Translations under genes and position numbers: made by a program
Notes under the pieces: model-generated
What the model saw: the letters and a program-made list of their open reading frames with translations, nothing else
Databases searched by the model: none
Told to the model about the DNA's origin: nothing
Shown: piece by piece, positions 17,519-26,447 of the stretch
Numbering within the stretch: position 1 is the first letter of the stretch
Layout of the letters: every line of letters begins with the position of its first letter
Origin: Provencibacterium sp.
Lineage (GTDB): Bacteria; Bacillota; Clostridia; Oscillospirales; Ruminococcaceae
NCBI GenBank assembly: GCA_022793895.1
Contig: JAAWDS010000053.1
Location: 1-64,000, forward strand
Direction: 5' to 3'
Length of the DNA stretch: 64,000 bases

Positions 17519-17577
17519 CGGTTTCTTAACAGAAATTTAGTCTAACTGGGTCAACCGCTTGCCGCAGCGCCCTTTCT
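17486..17577 (-). ncRNA. Predicted short antisense RNA to the 27-residue ORF
   Basis: A consensus promoter (17584-17611) predicts a start near 17577. The transcript reads through to a hairpin at 17525-17496 (GAAACCGTCACT / AGTGGCGGTTTC), which pairs fully on this strand using a G-U, while the plus-strand version has a C-A mismatch; CTTTTAT follows. The RNA would be about 90 nt and overlap the 3' end of the small ORF, like convergent type I antitoxin RNAs. No protein frame fits. Inferred from promoter and hairpin only. Confidence 0.5.
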
Positions 17578-17583
17578 ATCTCT

Positions 17584-17611
17584 ATTATACCTTTTCCAGC
17601 CGCTTTGTCAA
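17584..17611 (-). promoter_or_regulatory. Consensus sigma-A promoter, antisense RNA
   Basis: On the minus strand: TTGACA (17611-17606), 16-base spacer, TATAAT (17589-17584). No minus-strand gene lies downstream except the region opposite the 27-codon ORF. Confidence 0.7.
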
Positions 17612-17728
17612 TGGGCGGCAGACGGCATTTTTATTTATTCTCATTCTTATCTACTGGTTGCGAACAAAGGGAACGACGCCGCCAGCCGGAAATATGCACG
17701 GGCACGAGAACAACCGCCGCTGTCGCGC

Positions 17729-18769
17729 CTACCAAAGCTCGGCCAGATCATAGATGAGCCGCTCGGTCTTTTCCCAGCCGAGGCAGGGATCGGTGATGGA
17801 CTTGCCAAAGCAGCCGTCGCCGATCTTTTGGCTGCCGTCCTCCAGATAGCTTTCGATCATCAGCCCTTTTACCAGCCTGCGGATGTCCTGCGACATCTTG
17901 CAGCTATGCAGAATATCCTTGCTGATGCGCACCTGTTCGAGATGCCGCTTGCCGGAGTTGGAGTGGTTGGTATCGACGATCACCGCCGGGTTTTGGAGCT
18001 TCCTTTCCGCATAGGATTCTAACAGGTGCTGCAAATCCTCATAGTGATAGTTCGGCATGTTGTTCCCGAATTTATCGACATAGCCGCGCAGGATGGCATG
18101 CGCATAAGGATTGCCGCTGGTTTTGACCTCCCAGCCCCGGTAAAGGAAGGTGTAGGAGCTCTGCGCGGCGGTGATGGAGTTCATCATAACCGAAATGTCG
18201 CCGCTGGTGGGGTTTTTCATACCGGCGGGGATGCCGACGCCGCTGGCCGTCAGCCGGTGCAGCTGATCCTCTACCGAACGCGCGCCTACGGCAACATAGG
18301 AAAGCAGGTCGGAGAGGTAGGGATGGTTCTCCGGGTAGAGCATTTCGTCGGCGCAGGTGAAGCCGGTTTCCTCCACCGCGCGGGTGTGCATCTTCCGGAT
18401 GGCTATCATTCCCTTGAGCATGTTCTCCTTCTGTCCGGGGTCCGGCTGGTGCAGCATCCCCTTGTAGCCGACGCCGACCGTCCGCGGCTTGTTGGTATAG
18501 ATCCGGGGAATGATGAAAATTTTATCCGCTACCTGGTCCTGTACCCTGCGCAGCCGGCCGATGTAGTCAAGGACGGCCTCCTCGTTATCGGCGGAGCAGG
18601 GGCCGATGATTAGGATCAGCTTATCCAGTTCCCCGGAAAAGACGGCCCGGATCTCCCGGTCCCGTTCTTCCTTGAGCCGGGCAACCCGGTTCCCAATGGG
18701 AAATTCCCTTTTCAGCGCCTCCGGCGTGGGCAATTGGTGTATAAATTCCATATCCATCTTTCTATCCAT
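17729..18769 (-). CDS. aroG: DAHP synthase, class I-alpha (AroG/AroF type)
   Basis: 346 residues. The I-alpha signature is clear: LIIGPCSADNEEA, PRIYTNKPRT, KGMLHQPDP, GVGIPAGMKNPTSGDI, VDTNHSNSGK. It condenses PEP and erythrose 4-phosphate in the first step of aromatic synthesis. It is the last gene of the minus-strand aro run, separated from it by two GNAT genes. The organism therefore has two structurally different DAHP synthases, the other (I-beta) leading the operon at 27464. ATGs at 18769 and 18757 are both possible starts; AGGTGAAGG favours the second by spacing. Confidence 0.93.
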   Translation of the reverse strand: MDRKMDMEFIHQLPTPEALKREFPIGNRVARLKEERDREIRAVFSGELDKLILIIGPCSADNEEAVLDYIGRLRRVQDQVADKIFIIPRIYTNKPRTVGVGYKGMLHQPDPGQKENMLKGMIAIRKMHTRAVEETGFTCADEMLYPENHPYLSDLLSYVAVGARSVEDQLHRLTASGVGIPAGMKNPTSGDISVMMNSITAAQSSYTFLYRGWEVKTSGNPYAHAILRGYVDKFGNNMPNYHYEDLQHLLESYAERKLQNPAVIVDTNHSNSGKRHLEQVRISKDILHSCKMSQDIRRLVKGLMIESYLEDGSQKIGDGCFGKSITDPCLGWEKTERLIYDLAELW

Positions 18770-18800
18770 CCTTCACCTGATAAATTGAATCTGAAAAATC

Positions 18801-19751
18801 CTAGTACATCTCCATCACGGTAAAAGGGAGGCCGGAAGGAAGCTGGCGGACCTCCCGTTCCACACAGAACCCGGCATGCTCATAGGCGCGTTTTGCCCGG
18901 AAGTTGAAGGAGGCGACGGACAGCCGGAAACGGGCGGCCCCGAACCGCAGGCGGGCGAAGGCCAGCGCATCGCTCAAATAGGCGGCCCCATGGCCCCTTC
19001 CACAGAGATCCGGCCGCAGCCCCAGACCGATATCCAGCGCATCGCCGGTATAAACGCCGTCCTCCGCCGTCCGGATACGCGCCGGCTGCCCAAAGCAGAC
19101 AAAGCCCGCCGGACGGCCCTCCCCATCCAGCCGCACGAAATAGCTCTCGCCGAGCCATTCGGCGGTGTCCGCTCCCAACGGATGGTTGTAGAGCGCATAG
19201 GGTTCGGGATATTGCCAGCGGAGGATTTCTTCCGCCCACTGTGTGCGCATGGGGAGAAAGGAAGGGGGCGCGTCGTTCTCCGCCAGAGTTTTCAGCGGTT
19301 TCTCCATCAGGAAGTTGGTCAGAAGCAGGCGGTTGCACTCGACATGCTGCTCCTTTAAAACATGGTAGCCTCGTTTGAGGAAAAAGGGCCGGGCCGTGAT
19401 GGAAGCGGCGGTGGTGATGGTGCAGATATTCTTTTGCCGGGCCCGTTCCTCTAACGCGTCGGCCAGAAGAGTAGCGACGCCGCGGCGCTGGTAATCCTTA
19501 TGTACATAGAGATGATCGAAATATCCGGCTTGGGTCAGATCTCCAAACCCGATAATGCGGTCCTCCTCCACCGCCAAAAGGGTGTCGTTTTGCCGCAGAG
19601 AGGAACGCCAGCGGGCGGCGTCCCCTTTGGGGGGCGCCCAGGCGTCGAGCTGTTCCGGGGTATAGTCCGCCCGGTTTACGGTGTGCACGGTATCATAAAA
19701 GAGCTGGTAGAGTAGTTTGGGGTCGCTGCCGCCCAGGGTTCGGATAAACAA
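18801..19751 (-). CDS. Tandem GNAT N-acetyltransferase
   Basis: 316 residues from TTG 19751, where AAAGGAGG sits seven bases upstream and overlaps the previous gene's stop. The first GNAT (about 1-150) has the acetyl-CoA loop HKDYQRRGVATLL. The second (about 170-316) has RPDLCGRGHGAAYL and a C-terminal FNFRAKRAYEHAGF. The first half resembles YafP/PhnO-like proteins with a Tyr-rich DHLYVHKDYQRRG motif. An upstream frame extends to 19820 but overlaps the previous gene. Substrate unknown; it sits inside the aro operon without an obvious link. Confidence 0.85.
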   Translation of the reverse strand: MFIRTLGGSDPKLLYQLFYDTVHTVNRADYTPEQLDAWAPPKGDAARWRSSLRQNDTLLAVEEDRIIGFGDLTQAGYFDHLYVHKDYQRRGVATLLADALEERARQKNICTITTAASITARPFFLKRGYHVLKEQHVECNRLLLTNFLMEKPLKTLAENDAPPSFLPMRTQWAEEILRWQYPEPYALYNHPLGADTAEWLGESYFVRLDGEGRPAGFVCFGQPARIRTAEDGVYTGDALDIGLGLRPDLCGRGHGAAYLSDALAFARLRFGAARFRLSVASFNFRAKRAYEHAGFCVEREVRQLPSGLPFTVMEMY

Positions 19752-19764
19752 CAGATTTCCTCCT

Positions 19765-20304
19765 TTAAGCGTCGTGGATGGGGTCCATCCGGTAGCGCTG
19801 GATGACCCCTTGAAAGACATCGCTGTAAAATTCCGCTTCCAGTTGTCCGCCGCAGTTCCGGATCACCCCGGCGGAAGCTGGATTTTCCTTGTCGCAGGAG
19901 ATGAGGATAGGCCCGCCTATAAGCGGCCGGAAAAACCGGAGCGCTTCCCGCAGCATACGGGCGCCGTAGCCCTTCCGGCGCTGGGTGGGGCGGATGGAAT
20001 AGCCGATATGGCCGCCTTCGCGGCGCAGAAAATCGTTGAGCATGAGCCGCAGGCTGATCATTCCGATGATTTCGCCGTCCTCCTCCCGCACATAAAAATA
20101 GGTCAGCGCCGGGACGCGGCCTTCCGGGATGTTGGCGATATCGACATCCGCAAGGATCTTTTGGAGCCAGCGGTCATAGCCGCCTTCTTTCAGATAATTT
20201 TCCAGTCCGCCCGCCCCGTTGACGGGGGAGGCGTACCGCTCAAATTCCTGGATATAGGCGGCCGCCTGCCGCTCATATTCTTTGCAGGGAAAAACGAATT
20301 TCAT
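19765..20304 (-). CDS. GNAT N-acetyltransferase
   Basis: 179 residues with a GNAT core: GEIIGMISLRLMLNDFL, then GHIGYSIRPTQRRKGYGARML (acetyl-CoA loop), then ISCDKENPASAGVIRNCGG. The arrangement matches the family of small Firmicutes acetyltransferases with an N-terminal helical extension. It is spaced 13 bp from the downstream GNAT and is likely co-transcribed with it. Confidence 0.85.
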   Translation of the reverse strand: MKFVFPCKEYERQAAAYIQEFERYASPVNGAGGLENYLKEGGYDRWLQKILADVDIANIPEGRVPALTYFYVREEDGEIIGMISLRLMLNDFLRREGGHIGYSIRPTQRRKGYGARMLREALRFFRPLIGGPILISCDKENPASAGVIRNCGGQLEAEFYSDVFQGVIQRYRMDPIHDA

Positions 20305-20418
20305 TGGGTCCTGTTCTGTCCTTTCCGCTAGATTTTTTCAGAGAAGGAGCGCTTACCGGCCGGATCGCTGGAGAAGAACCGGCTTTGCCCACGGCCGGTG
20401 GACACCAGGGAAAGTCCC

Positions 20419-20916
20419 CTACCTTCCCTCCAGATAGGGGAGAAGGACACGGTAGCGGCGGCAAAGCTCCTCGAAGGAGCAGGCGCAGTTGGCCGGGCTG
20501 GTGGAGGGAAGCGGGATGGCCTCTCTCCCGGTTTGGGGAAAGCAAAGCCGTCGGTAGAGCGCGGCCGCCTTTGTGCCGGTCGTGAAAATGGCGCGGATAG
20601 CGGCCTGTTCTAAAATCCGTGAAAGGTTGTTGGGCTCCGGCTGGCGGATGCTCCCGTCTTCCGCCCCCTTGATTTCGCAGCTTTGCAGCACGTCCCAGAG
20701 GGCGATCCCCCGCCGGAGCAGCAGCTCCCGCTTACCGTCGGGAGAGAAGGGGATTTTTTCATGCAGCACCGCCTCCAGCACCGGCCAGAAGCGGTTGCGC
20801 GGGTGGCCATAATAGAACCCGGTCTCCCGGCTTTTCGGGGAGGGGATGCTTCCCAGAAGGAGGATGCGCGAATGCGCGTCATAAACCGGTTCGAGGGTAT
20901 GACGGACGATCTCCAA
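20419..20916 (-). CDS. DNA-deoxyinosine/uracil glycosylase (MUG-like)
   Basis: 165 residues. Uracil-DNA-glycosylase superfamily features of the deoxyinosine-glycosylase type: ILLLGSIPSPKSRETGFYYGHPRNRFWPVL, then GIALWDVLQSCEIKGAEDGSI, and a C-terminal LPSTSPANC. It excises deaminated bases to start base excision repair. Start is TTG 20916 with AAAGGAG nearby. It lies 28 bp after the radical SAM gene in the aro operon. Confidence 0.85.
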   Translation of the reverse strand: MEIVRHTLEPVYDAHSRILLLGSIPSPKSRETGFYYGHPRNRFWPVLEAVLHEKIPFSPDGKRELLLRRGIALWDVLQSCEIKGAEDGSIRQPEPNNLSRILEQAAIRAIFTTGTKAAALYRRLCFPQTGREAIPLPSTSPANCACSFEELCRRYRVLLPYLEGR

Positions 20917-20944
20917 GGCTTCCGGCTCCTTTCAGACGGCAGGT

Positions 20945-21850
20945 TTACTCGGCGATTTCCACCCCTTGCAGGTGGAAATCAGGGATATAGGCGCCGGCTG
21001 CTGAGGAAAGCTCCTGCAAATACCCATCCTCAAAACCGCTGACCAGCAGATACTCCTCAACCCGGCGGTACTCCTCTTCCCGCAGCGGACGATCTAAGCC
21101 GGGCATCTCCTTCGCGCGCCCGCAGGGGAGATATTGCCCCATCAGGCTGAGCCAGACCGTTCCCGGCGGAAAGGTTTCCCGTACCCAGTCGATGACGTCC
21201 AGCGCGTTTTCGGTCTCGCCTGGAAGGATGAGGTGGCGGATGAGCACGCCCGACTGAAGCATCCCCTCGCTGTCAAAGCGGACGGAGCCCGTCTGCCGGA
21301 CCATCTCCCGGATAGCTGCTTGGGCGGCTTCAGGGTAGTCCGCCGCATGGGCGCAGCGGACGGCCAGGGCGGAATTCATATATTTGAGATCGGGCAGGTA
21401 AACCTGTACTTTTCCCTCCAGGCGGCGCAGCGTTTCGACCTTTTCGTAGCCGCCGCAGTTATAGACCACCGGGATGGGGAGGGGATCCCGAAGCGATTCC
21501 AGCACCGCATCGGTAAAATGGGTGGGGCCCACCAGGTTGATGTTGTGCGCTCCCGCCTGCGCCAGCTCCCGGTAGATTTCTTTCAGCCGGGAGACCGGGA
21601 TCCGTTTCCCAAAGCCGCCTTGGGTGATTGAATCGTTCTGGCAGAAAACGCAGCCGAGCGCACAGCCGGAGAAGAAAACCGTTCCCGAACCGCGCGTGCC
21701 GCTGATGCAGGGCTCCTCCCAGTGGTGCAACGCCGCGCGGGCGACGACGGGGAGCAGCCCCATTTTGCAGAAGCCCGCCCCCTCTTCACCGGTGCGCAGC
21801 GCGCCGCAGGCGCGCGGGCAGTCGCGGCAGGTTTTTTCCGTCACGGCCAC
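20945..21850 (-). CDS. Radical SAM protein, PflX-like (COG1313)
   Basis: 301 residues. The radical-SAM cluster CxxxCxxC is in FSGCALGCVFCQN (about 60-72). An N-terminal Cys motif (CRDCPRACGALR, and GFC) suggests an additional metal site. The following NINLVGPTHFTD, YNCGGYEKVETL and VYLPDLKYMN motifs place it among pyruvate-formate-lyase-activase-related PflX proteins of unknown substrate. Start is GTG 21850, overlapping the pheA stop by 10 bases. Confidence 0.88.
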   Translation of the reverse strand: MAVTEKTCRDCPRACGALRTGEEGAGFCKMGLLPVVARAALHHWEEPCISGTRGSGTVFFSGCALGCVFCQNDSITQGGFGKRIPVSRLKEIYRELAQAGAHNINLVGPTHFTDAVLESLRDPLPIPVVYNCGGYEKVETLRRLEGKVQVYLPDLKYMNSALAVRCAHAADYPEAAQAAIREMVRQTGSVRFDSEGMLQSGVLIRHLILPGETENALDVIDWVRETFPPGTVWLSLMGQYLPCGRAKEMPGLDRPLREEEYRRVEEYLLVSGFEDGYLQELSSAAGAYIPDFHLQGVEIAE

Positions 21851-22989
21851 ACCTCATAGTTGCCGAGGAATCGGAGCTGTGCAACCTCCCCTTCGAGCGA
21901 GCGGAGCAGATCGCGCACCTTCTGGCTGCGCACCGAGCCCTCAAAATCGAAATAAAAGAGGAAATGGAAGCCCGCCCCCGGCAGCGGGCGGCTTTCCAGC
22001 TTGGTGAGGTTGAGCGAACAGAGCGCAAAGCGGGAGATCAGCCGGTAAAGCGATCCGGAGACATGGGGCAGGGTGAGCGAAAGGCTGATCCGGTCCGCCT
22101 TCTCGGTGATCTGGAGAGAACGGGAGACGACGATGAAGCGGGTAAAATTGTGCGCCGTGTCCTGAATGCCCTCTTCGGCCACCTGTAGCCCATAGAGCCC
22201 GGCACAGGCGCGGCTGGCGATAGCGGCGGCATGCGGATCGCCCGATTCGGCGACCGCCTTGGCCGCTGCGGCCGTGTTGGAGACGGCCTGCGCCTGCCAG
22301 CCGGGATGGGCGCGCAGGTAGCCCGCGCACTGACGCAGGCCCTGCTCATGGGAATAGAGGTGGGTAATTTGTTCCGGATCGGCGTCCGGAGGGAGCAGCA
22401 GGCAGTGGTTGACCGGCAGCACCAGCGCGCGCACGATATAGAGCGCGCGGCTGCGCAGCAGATCATAAACCGCCCCGACCGATCCGGCGCTGGAGTTTTC
22501 GATGGGGAGAACCGCATAGTCGGCTTTCCCGCTCTCCACCGCCTCTATGGCGTCGCTAAATTCCGGATAGAAATCGAGCCGGGGATTGTCAAACAACCGG
22601 CCGGCCGCTTCGTGGGAGTAAGCGCCGGGAACGCCCTGGCAGGCTACCCGCCCGTCCTCCCGGATGGGGGCGGGATGGGCGAGGGCCTCTTCGATGAACC
22701 GCAGCAGCTCCCCGCCCCCGCCCTGCGCGGCAATAAGGCGGTGCTGATGGGCTTTGCTGACGTCCATCAGGGCGGTGTAGAGCATGCGCGCCCCTTCGCC
22801 GTATTCCTCGCCCGCCATCCTGGCTACCCGGTCCAGGACCTGCTGCTCCCGCTCCGGCTGGAAAACGGGGAGGCCTTTTTCGATCTTATAGCGCGCCACC
22901 TGCTGCACCAGATCCATGCGGCGGCGGTAGAGCGCGATGAGCTGCTCATCCAGGCCGTTCAGCTCGCCGCGCAGTTGTTCCAGATTCAT
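21841..22989 (-). CDS. pheA: Bifunctional chorismate mutase / prephenate dehydratase
   Basis: 382 residues from ATG 22989. Residues 1-85 are an AroQ chorismate mutase (LDEQLIALYRRRMDLVQQVARYK). About 110-285 is the periplasmic-binding-fold prephenate dehydratase (GVPGAYSHEAA, PIENSSAGSVG, HNFTRFIVV). About 295-375 is an ACT domain with the ESRP motif (KLESRPLPG) that binds Phe for feedback control. An open frame extends to 23061 but overlaps aroC. This makes phenylpyruvate; no tyrA is present in the window. Confidence 0.95.
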   Translation of the reverse strand: MNLEQLRGELNGLDEQLIALYRRRMDLVQQVARYKIEKGLPVFQPEREQQVLDRVARMAGEEYGEGARMLYTALMDVSKAHQHRLIAAQGGGGELLRFIEEALAHPAPIREDGRVACQGVPGAYSHEAAGRLFDNPRLDFYPEFSDAIEAVESGKADYAVLPIENSSAGSVGAVYDLLRSRALYIVRALVLPVNHCLLLPPDADPEQITHLYSHEQGLRQCAGYLRAHPGWQAQAVSNTAAAAKAVAESGDPHAAAIASRACAGLYGLQVAEEGIQDTAHNFTRFIVVSRSLQITEKADRISLSLTLPHVSGSLYRLISRFALCSLNLTKLESRPLPGAGFHFLFYFDFEGSVRSQKVRDLLRSLEGEVAQLRFLGNYEVWP

Positions 22990-23008
22990 GGGGGACACAT
23001 CCTTTCCG

Positions 23009-24088
23009 CTATTGTGAGAGCAGGAGCTCCAAAAGCCCCAGCGCCGCCGCCGCTTCCACACAGGGGACGGCCCGCACCGCCAAACAGGGGTCGTGCCGCC
23101 CTTGTATCGTGAGCAGGGCGTCCGTCCGGGCGCGGTAGTCCACCGTCTGCTGTTCGCGTGCGATGGAGGGGGTGGGCTTGAAGGCGGCGCGGAAGATGAG
23201 CGGCATGCCGGAGGTGATGCCGCCTAAAATGCCGCCGTGGCGGTTGGTGCGGGTGCGGATCTCTTCGCCATCCATATAGAAGGGGTCGTTGTTGCAGGAT
23301 CCGAAGAGCCGCGCCGCGCCGAACCCCTCCCCGAACTCTAACCCCTTCATGGCCGGGATGCCGAAGAGGATGGAGGACAGAATGTTTTCCACCCCGCCGA
23401 AGATCGGATCCCCAATGCCCGCCGGAAGTCCGAGCGCACAGCACTCCACTACGCCGCCGACCGAGTCGAGCGAGAGCCGCGCGTTTTCGATCGTTTCCCG
23501 CATTCGGCGCTCGCTCTCCTCCGTGAGCGTCGGGAAGGGGCGTTCGCCCGCCGCGCGCAGCTCTTCGGGCGTCACCTGCACCGGGTCGAAGGGGCGGTCG
23601 TGCTCCAGCCCGCAGGAGTAGAGGTGCGCGCCCACTGTAACGCCGCGCCGCTCCAGCATCTGCTTGGCCAGGCCCCCCGCCAGCACTAAGGGGGCGGTCA
23701 GCCGGGCGGAGAAGTGCCCGCCGCCGCGGATGTCGTTATACCCCTTGTAGCGCAGATAGCCGGTGTAATCGGCATGTCCCGGCCGGGCGAGCGTTTCCAT
23801 CTTGCGGTAGTCGCCCGATCGGGTGTTCTCGTTGCGGATCACCGCGCAGATGGGCGCGCCAGTGGTGACGCCCTCTAAAAAGCCGGAGAGGAACTGCGGC
23901 TGGTCGCTCTCCTTGCGGGGAGTGGCGGCCTTGTCCCGTCCGGGCGCGCGGCGCAGGGCAAAGCGGCGCAACGCGTCAAAATCGATGGGTTCTCCGGGGG
24001 GCACGCCGTCCAGCACCATGCCGATCCCTTCCCCATGTGATTCGCCAAAGATGGAAATATGCAGCCTGCGGCCCCATTCAGAGGACAT
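23009..24088 (-). CDS. aroC: Chorismate synthase
   Basis: 359 residues. Family signatures: FGESHGEGIGMVLDGVPPGE (about 14-33), RPGHADYTGYLRYKGYNDIRGGGHFSARLTA split around residue 105-130, and a C-terminal RHDPCLAVRAVPCVEAA. It converts EPSP to chorismate with reduced FMN. The start overlaps the aroA stop by 11 bases, consistent with tight operon coupling. Confidence 0.97.
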   Translation of the reverse strand: MSSEWGRRLHISIFGESHGEGIGMVLDGVPPGEPIDFDALRRFALRRAPGRDKAATPRKESDQPQFLSGFLEGVTTGAPICAVIRNENTRSGDYRKMETLARPGHADYTGYLRYKGYNDIRGGGHFSARLTAPLVLAGGLAKQMLERRGVTVGAHLYSCGLEHDRPFDPVQVTPEELRAAGERPFPTLTEESERRMRETIENARLSLDSVGGVVECCALGLPAGIGDPIFGGVENILSSILFGIPAMKGLEFGEGFGAARLFGSCNNDPFYMDGEEIRTRTNRHGGILGGITSGMPLIFRAAFKPTPSIAREQQTVDYRARTDALLTIQGRHDPCLAVRAVPCVEAAAALGLLELLLSQ

Positions 24089-25355
24089 GGCAGCTCCCTC
24101 CTAACTGTTGGAATTGCTGGAAAAAGTCCGGATAGCTCTTTTCCACCGCCTCGGCGCCGGAGATAACAACCGGCCCTTCGCAAACGGTGGCGGCAATGGC
24201 CATCGCCATCACGATGCGGTGATCGTTATAGCCCTCCACCGCGCCGCCTCGAAGCGGTCGGCCGCCCCGGACGAGCAGCCGGTCCTCCTCCTCCACGGCC
24301 TCCGCCCCCAGCCGGGTCAGGCCGTCGGCAACGGCATGCAGCCGGTCGCACTCCTTCAGCCGCAGGCGGCGGGCGTTTTGGAAAACGGTCGTCCCTTCGG
24401 CGCAGGCGGCTGTGACGGCCAGCACCGGAACCAGATCGGGGATGGGGGAGCAGTCGATCTCTACCGCATGCAGCCGGTCGCCGGTGATCCGGGCGACGCC
24501 GTCCGAAAAGGCTGCCTGCGCCCCCATCTCTTCCAAAATGGCCAGCACCGCGCGATCCGGCTGGCGGGAGCGGGCGGCGAGGCCGCTGCAAGAGAGCGGG
24601 GAGCCCAGCGCCGCCGCGCACAGCCAAAAGGCGGCGTTGGAATAGTCGGCCTCTACTGTTTGACGGAAGGGGCGGTACTGCTGCCGTCCGGGGATGGATA
24701 ACCCCTCCGGGGTAAGGGAAGCCCGAACGCCGCTTTCTTCCAGCGCCCCAAGGGTCATCTCCACATAACCGGCCGATTCCAGCGGGCGGGTAAAGAATAC
24801 CTCGCTGTCCCCGCCGAGCAGCGGGAGGGCGAAGAGCAGGCCGGAGAAAAACTGGCTGGAAACGTTGCCCGGCAGCAGGTAACGGCCGGGCTTCAGCTTG
24901 CCCCGAACGGTGCAGGGCAGCCCTTCGGTCTGCGAAAAAGCCGCGCCGTGCCGGATGAGCTCATCGGCCAGCACGCCGATCGGCCGCTGCGGCAGGCGGC
25001 CCTTCCCGGTAAATTCCGCCTCTAAGCCGAGCGCCGGGAGAAGGGGGAGTAAGAAGCGCAGCGTTGATCCGCTTTCCCGGCAGTCGATCCTCCGGGGGGA
25101 AGCGCTATCCGCAGGGAATGGGGCCTGGATGCCGCGAATTACGACGTTCCCGGCCTCCTCATCCGCTTCTACTCCCGCGCCCAACGCCTGAACAGCCCCT
25201 AACGTTGCTTGGATGTCCTGCGAAAAGGAGATGCCGCCGATCCGGCTCTCCCCATCGGCCAGCGCCGCGCAGATCAGCGCGCGGTGGGCCGCCGATTTGG
25301 AGGGGGGAGCGGCTATCTCCCCCCGGAGCTTGCCGGGATGAATCTGTATATCCAT
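24078..25355 (-). CDS. aroA: EPSP synthase (3-phosphoshikimate 1-carboxyvinyltransferase)
   Basis: 425 residues from ATG 25355, behind AAGGGAGGG. Motifs: PPSKSAAHRALI (PEP/S3P binding, near residue 18), ESGSTLRFLLPLLPALG (about 92-108), DYSNAAFWLCAAALG, and LRLKECDRLHA near the C-terminus. It joins PEP and shikimate 3-phosphate. Upstream in-frame ATG at 25376 overlaps aroB and has no ribosome site. Confidence 0.97.
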   Translation of the reverse strand: MDIQIHPGKLRGEIAAPPSKSAAHRALICAALADGESRIGGISFSQDIQATLGAVQALGAGVEADEEAGNVVIRGIQAPFPADSASPRRIDCRESGSTLRFLLPLLPALGLEAEFTGKGRLPQRPIGVLADELIRHGAAFSQTEGLPCTVRGKLKPGRYLLPGNVSSQFFSGLLFALPLLGGDSEVFFTRPLESAGYVEMTLGALEESGVRASLTPEGLSIPGRQQYRPFRQTVEADYSNAAFWLCAAALGSPLSCSGLAARSRQPDRAVLAILEEMGAQAAFSDGVARITGDRLHAVEIDCSPIPDLVPVLAVTAACAEGTTVFQNARRLRLKECDRLHAVADGLTRLGAEAVEEEDRLLVRGGRPLRGGAVEGYNDHRIVMAMAIAATVCEGPVVISGAEAVEKSYPDFFQQFQQLGGSCHVL

Positions 25356-25372
25356 TCTGCCGCCCTCCCTTC

Positions 25373-26422
25373 TCATTCAGCGCCGAGGAAGGGGGCGATT
25401 TTACCGGCGTCCACGTCGGTCAGTACGGCATGGCCCAGCGTTTGCAGCGTGATAAAGGTGATGCGCCCTCCCTTGCGCTTCTTGTCGCCGAGGATGGCGG
25501 GACAGAGTTCGCCAAGCCCCCCCTCGTACCGGGTGGGCAGCCGGTAGGCCGCCAGCGCCTTTGCGAGTATCTCCGCGCAGCCGGGTTCGGTGAGTCCGAG
25601 CGCTTCGGTGCGGCGGGTCAGCTCCACCATCCCGACGGCGACGCCCTGCCCGTGGGAAACGGAGAAATGCGAGAGCTTTTCAATGGCGTGCCCCAGCGTG
25701 TGGCCGAAGTTTAAAAGCTGGCGGCGGCCGGTGTCGCGTTCATCCTCCTCCACGACCTCCCGCTTCCATTGGATGCAACGGGCGATCACGGTATCCAGCC
25801 GTTCCCGCGCGCGGCCGTCGGCCAGCAGATCTAAGAGCGGGCGGTCGAAAATGGCGGCATATTTGATGGCTTCGGCGGCTCCGTCGGCAAAATCCTTGTC
25901 GGAGAGGGTATCGAGCGTGCGAGGATCGCAGAGTACCAGCGAGGGCTGCCAGAAAGCGCCGACGAGGTTTTTCCCGGCTGGGATGTCCACTGCCGTTTTC
26001 CCGCCAACGGAAGAATCAATGGCGGCCAGGAAGGTAGTCGGGATCTGCACATAGCGCACGCCGCGCAGCCAGGTGGCCGCCGCGAAGCCGGCCAGATCCC
26101 CGGCCACGCCGCCGCCGAGCGCGACGGCGAGATCCTTTCTGGTGATCTCGTTTTCCGAGAAGAACTGGTAGAGCCTTTCCGCCGACGGCAGGCTCTTGGA
26201 GGCTTCGCCATGAGGGAAAACATATTTGGCGGCGCGGATCCCGCTGCGGCGCAGCGATTCCAAAAGCGCATCGCCGTAATAGCGGTCAACCTGGTCGTCG
26301 GTGACAACGGCAACGGCTGCGCCGGGGGCCAGGGCGGCCAGCCGTTCCCCGGCCTCCTCCAAAAGCCCGCCGCCGATGAGGATGTCATAGGGGGCGCTGG
26401 TGTGTACCGTGATTTTCTGCAT
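25373..26422 (-). CDS. aroB: 3-dehydroquinate synthase
   Basis: 349 residues. NAD-binding and metal motifs are intact: FPHGEASKSLPSAERL, ALGGGVAGDLAGFAAATWLRG split at residues ~95-115, IPTTFLAAIDSSVGGKTAVD, and NFGHTLGHAIE with metal-binding His. It closes the ring to give 3-dehydroquinate. It follows aroF by 25 bp. Genes for the intermediate steps (aroD, aroE, aroK) are not in this window. Confidence 0.97.
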   Translation of the reverse strand: MQKITVHTSAPYDILIGGGLLEEAGERLAALAPGAAVAVVTDDQVDRYYGDALLESLRRSGIRAAKYVFPHGEASKSLPSAERLYQFFSENEITRKDLAVALGGGVAGDLAGFAAATWLRGVRYVQIPTTFLAAIDSSVGGKTAVDIPAGKNLVGAFWQPSLVLCDPRTLDTLSDKDFADGAAEAIKYAAIFDRPLLDLLADGRARERLDTVIARCIQWKREVVEEDERDTGRRQLLNFGHTLGHAIEKLSHFSVSHGQGVAVGMVELTRRTEALGLTEPGCAEILAKALAAYRLPTRYEGGLGELCPAILGDKKRKGGRITFITLQTLGHAVLTDVDAGKIAPFLGAE

Positions 26423-26447
26423 CAGGGGAACCCTTCCTTTCCGGCGT

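Noticed and set aside
17559-17753. 64-codon plus-strand frame after the small ORF
   Set aside because: No ribosome site, runs against the strong minus-strand promoter and into aroG; better explained as non-coding.
20945-21850. Anaerobic sulfatase maturase for the sulfatase at 35.3 kb
   Set aside because: The radical SAM protein has PflX-type motifs and lacks the C-terminal SPASM cysteines of anSME.
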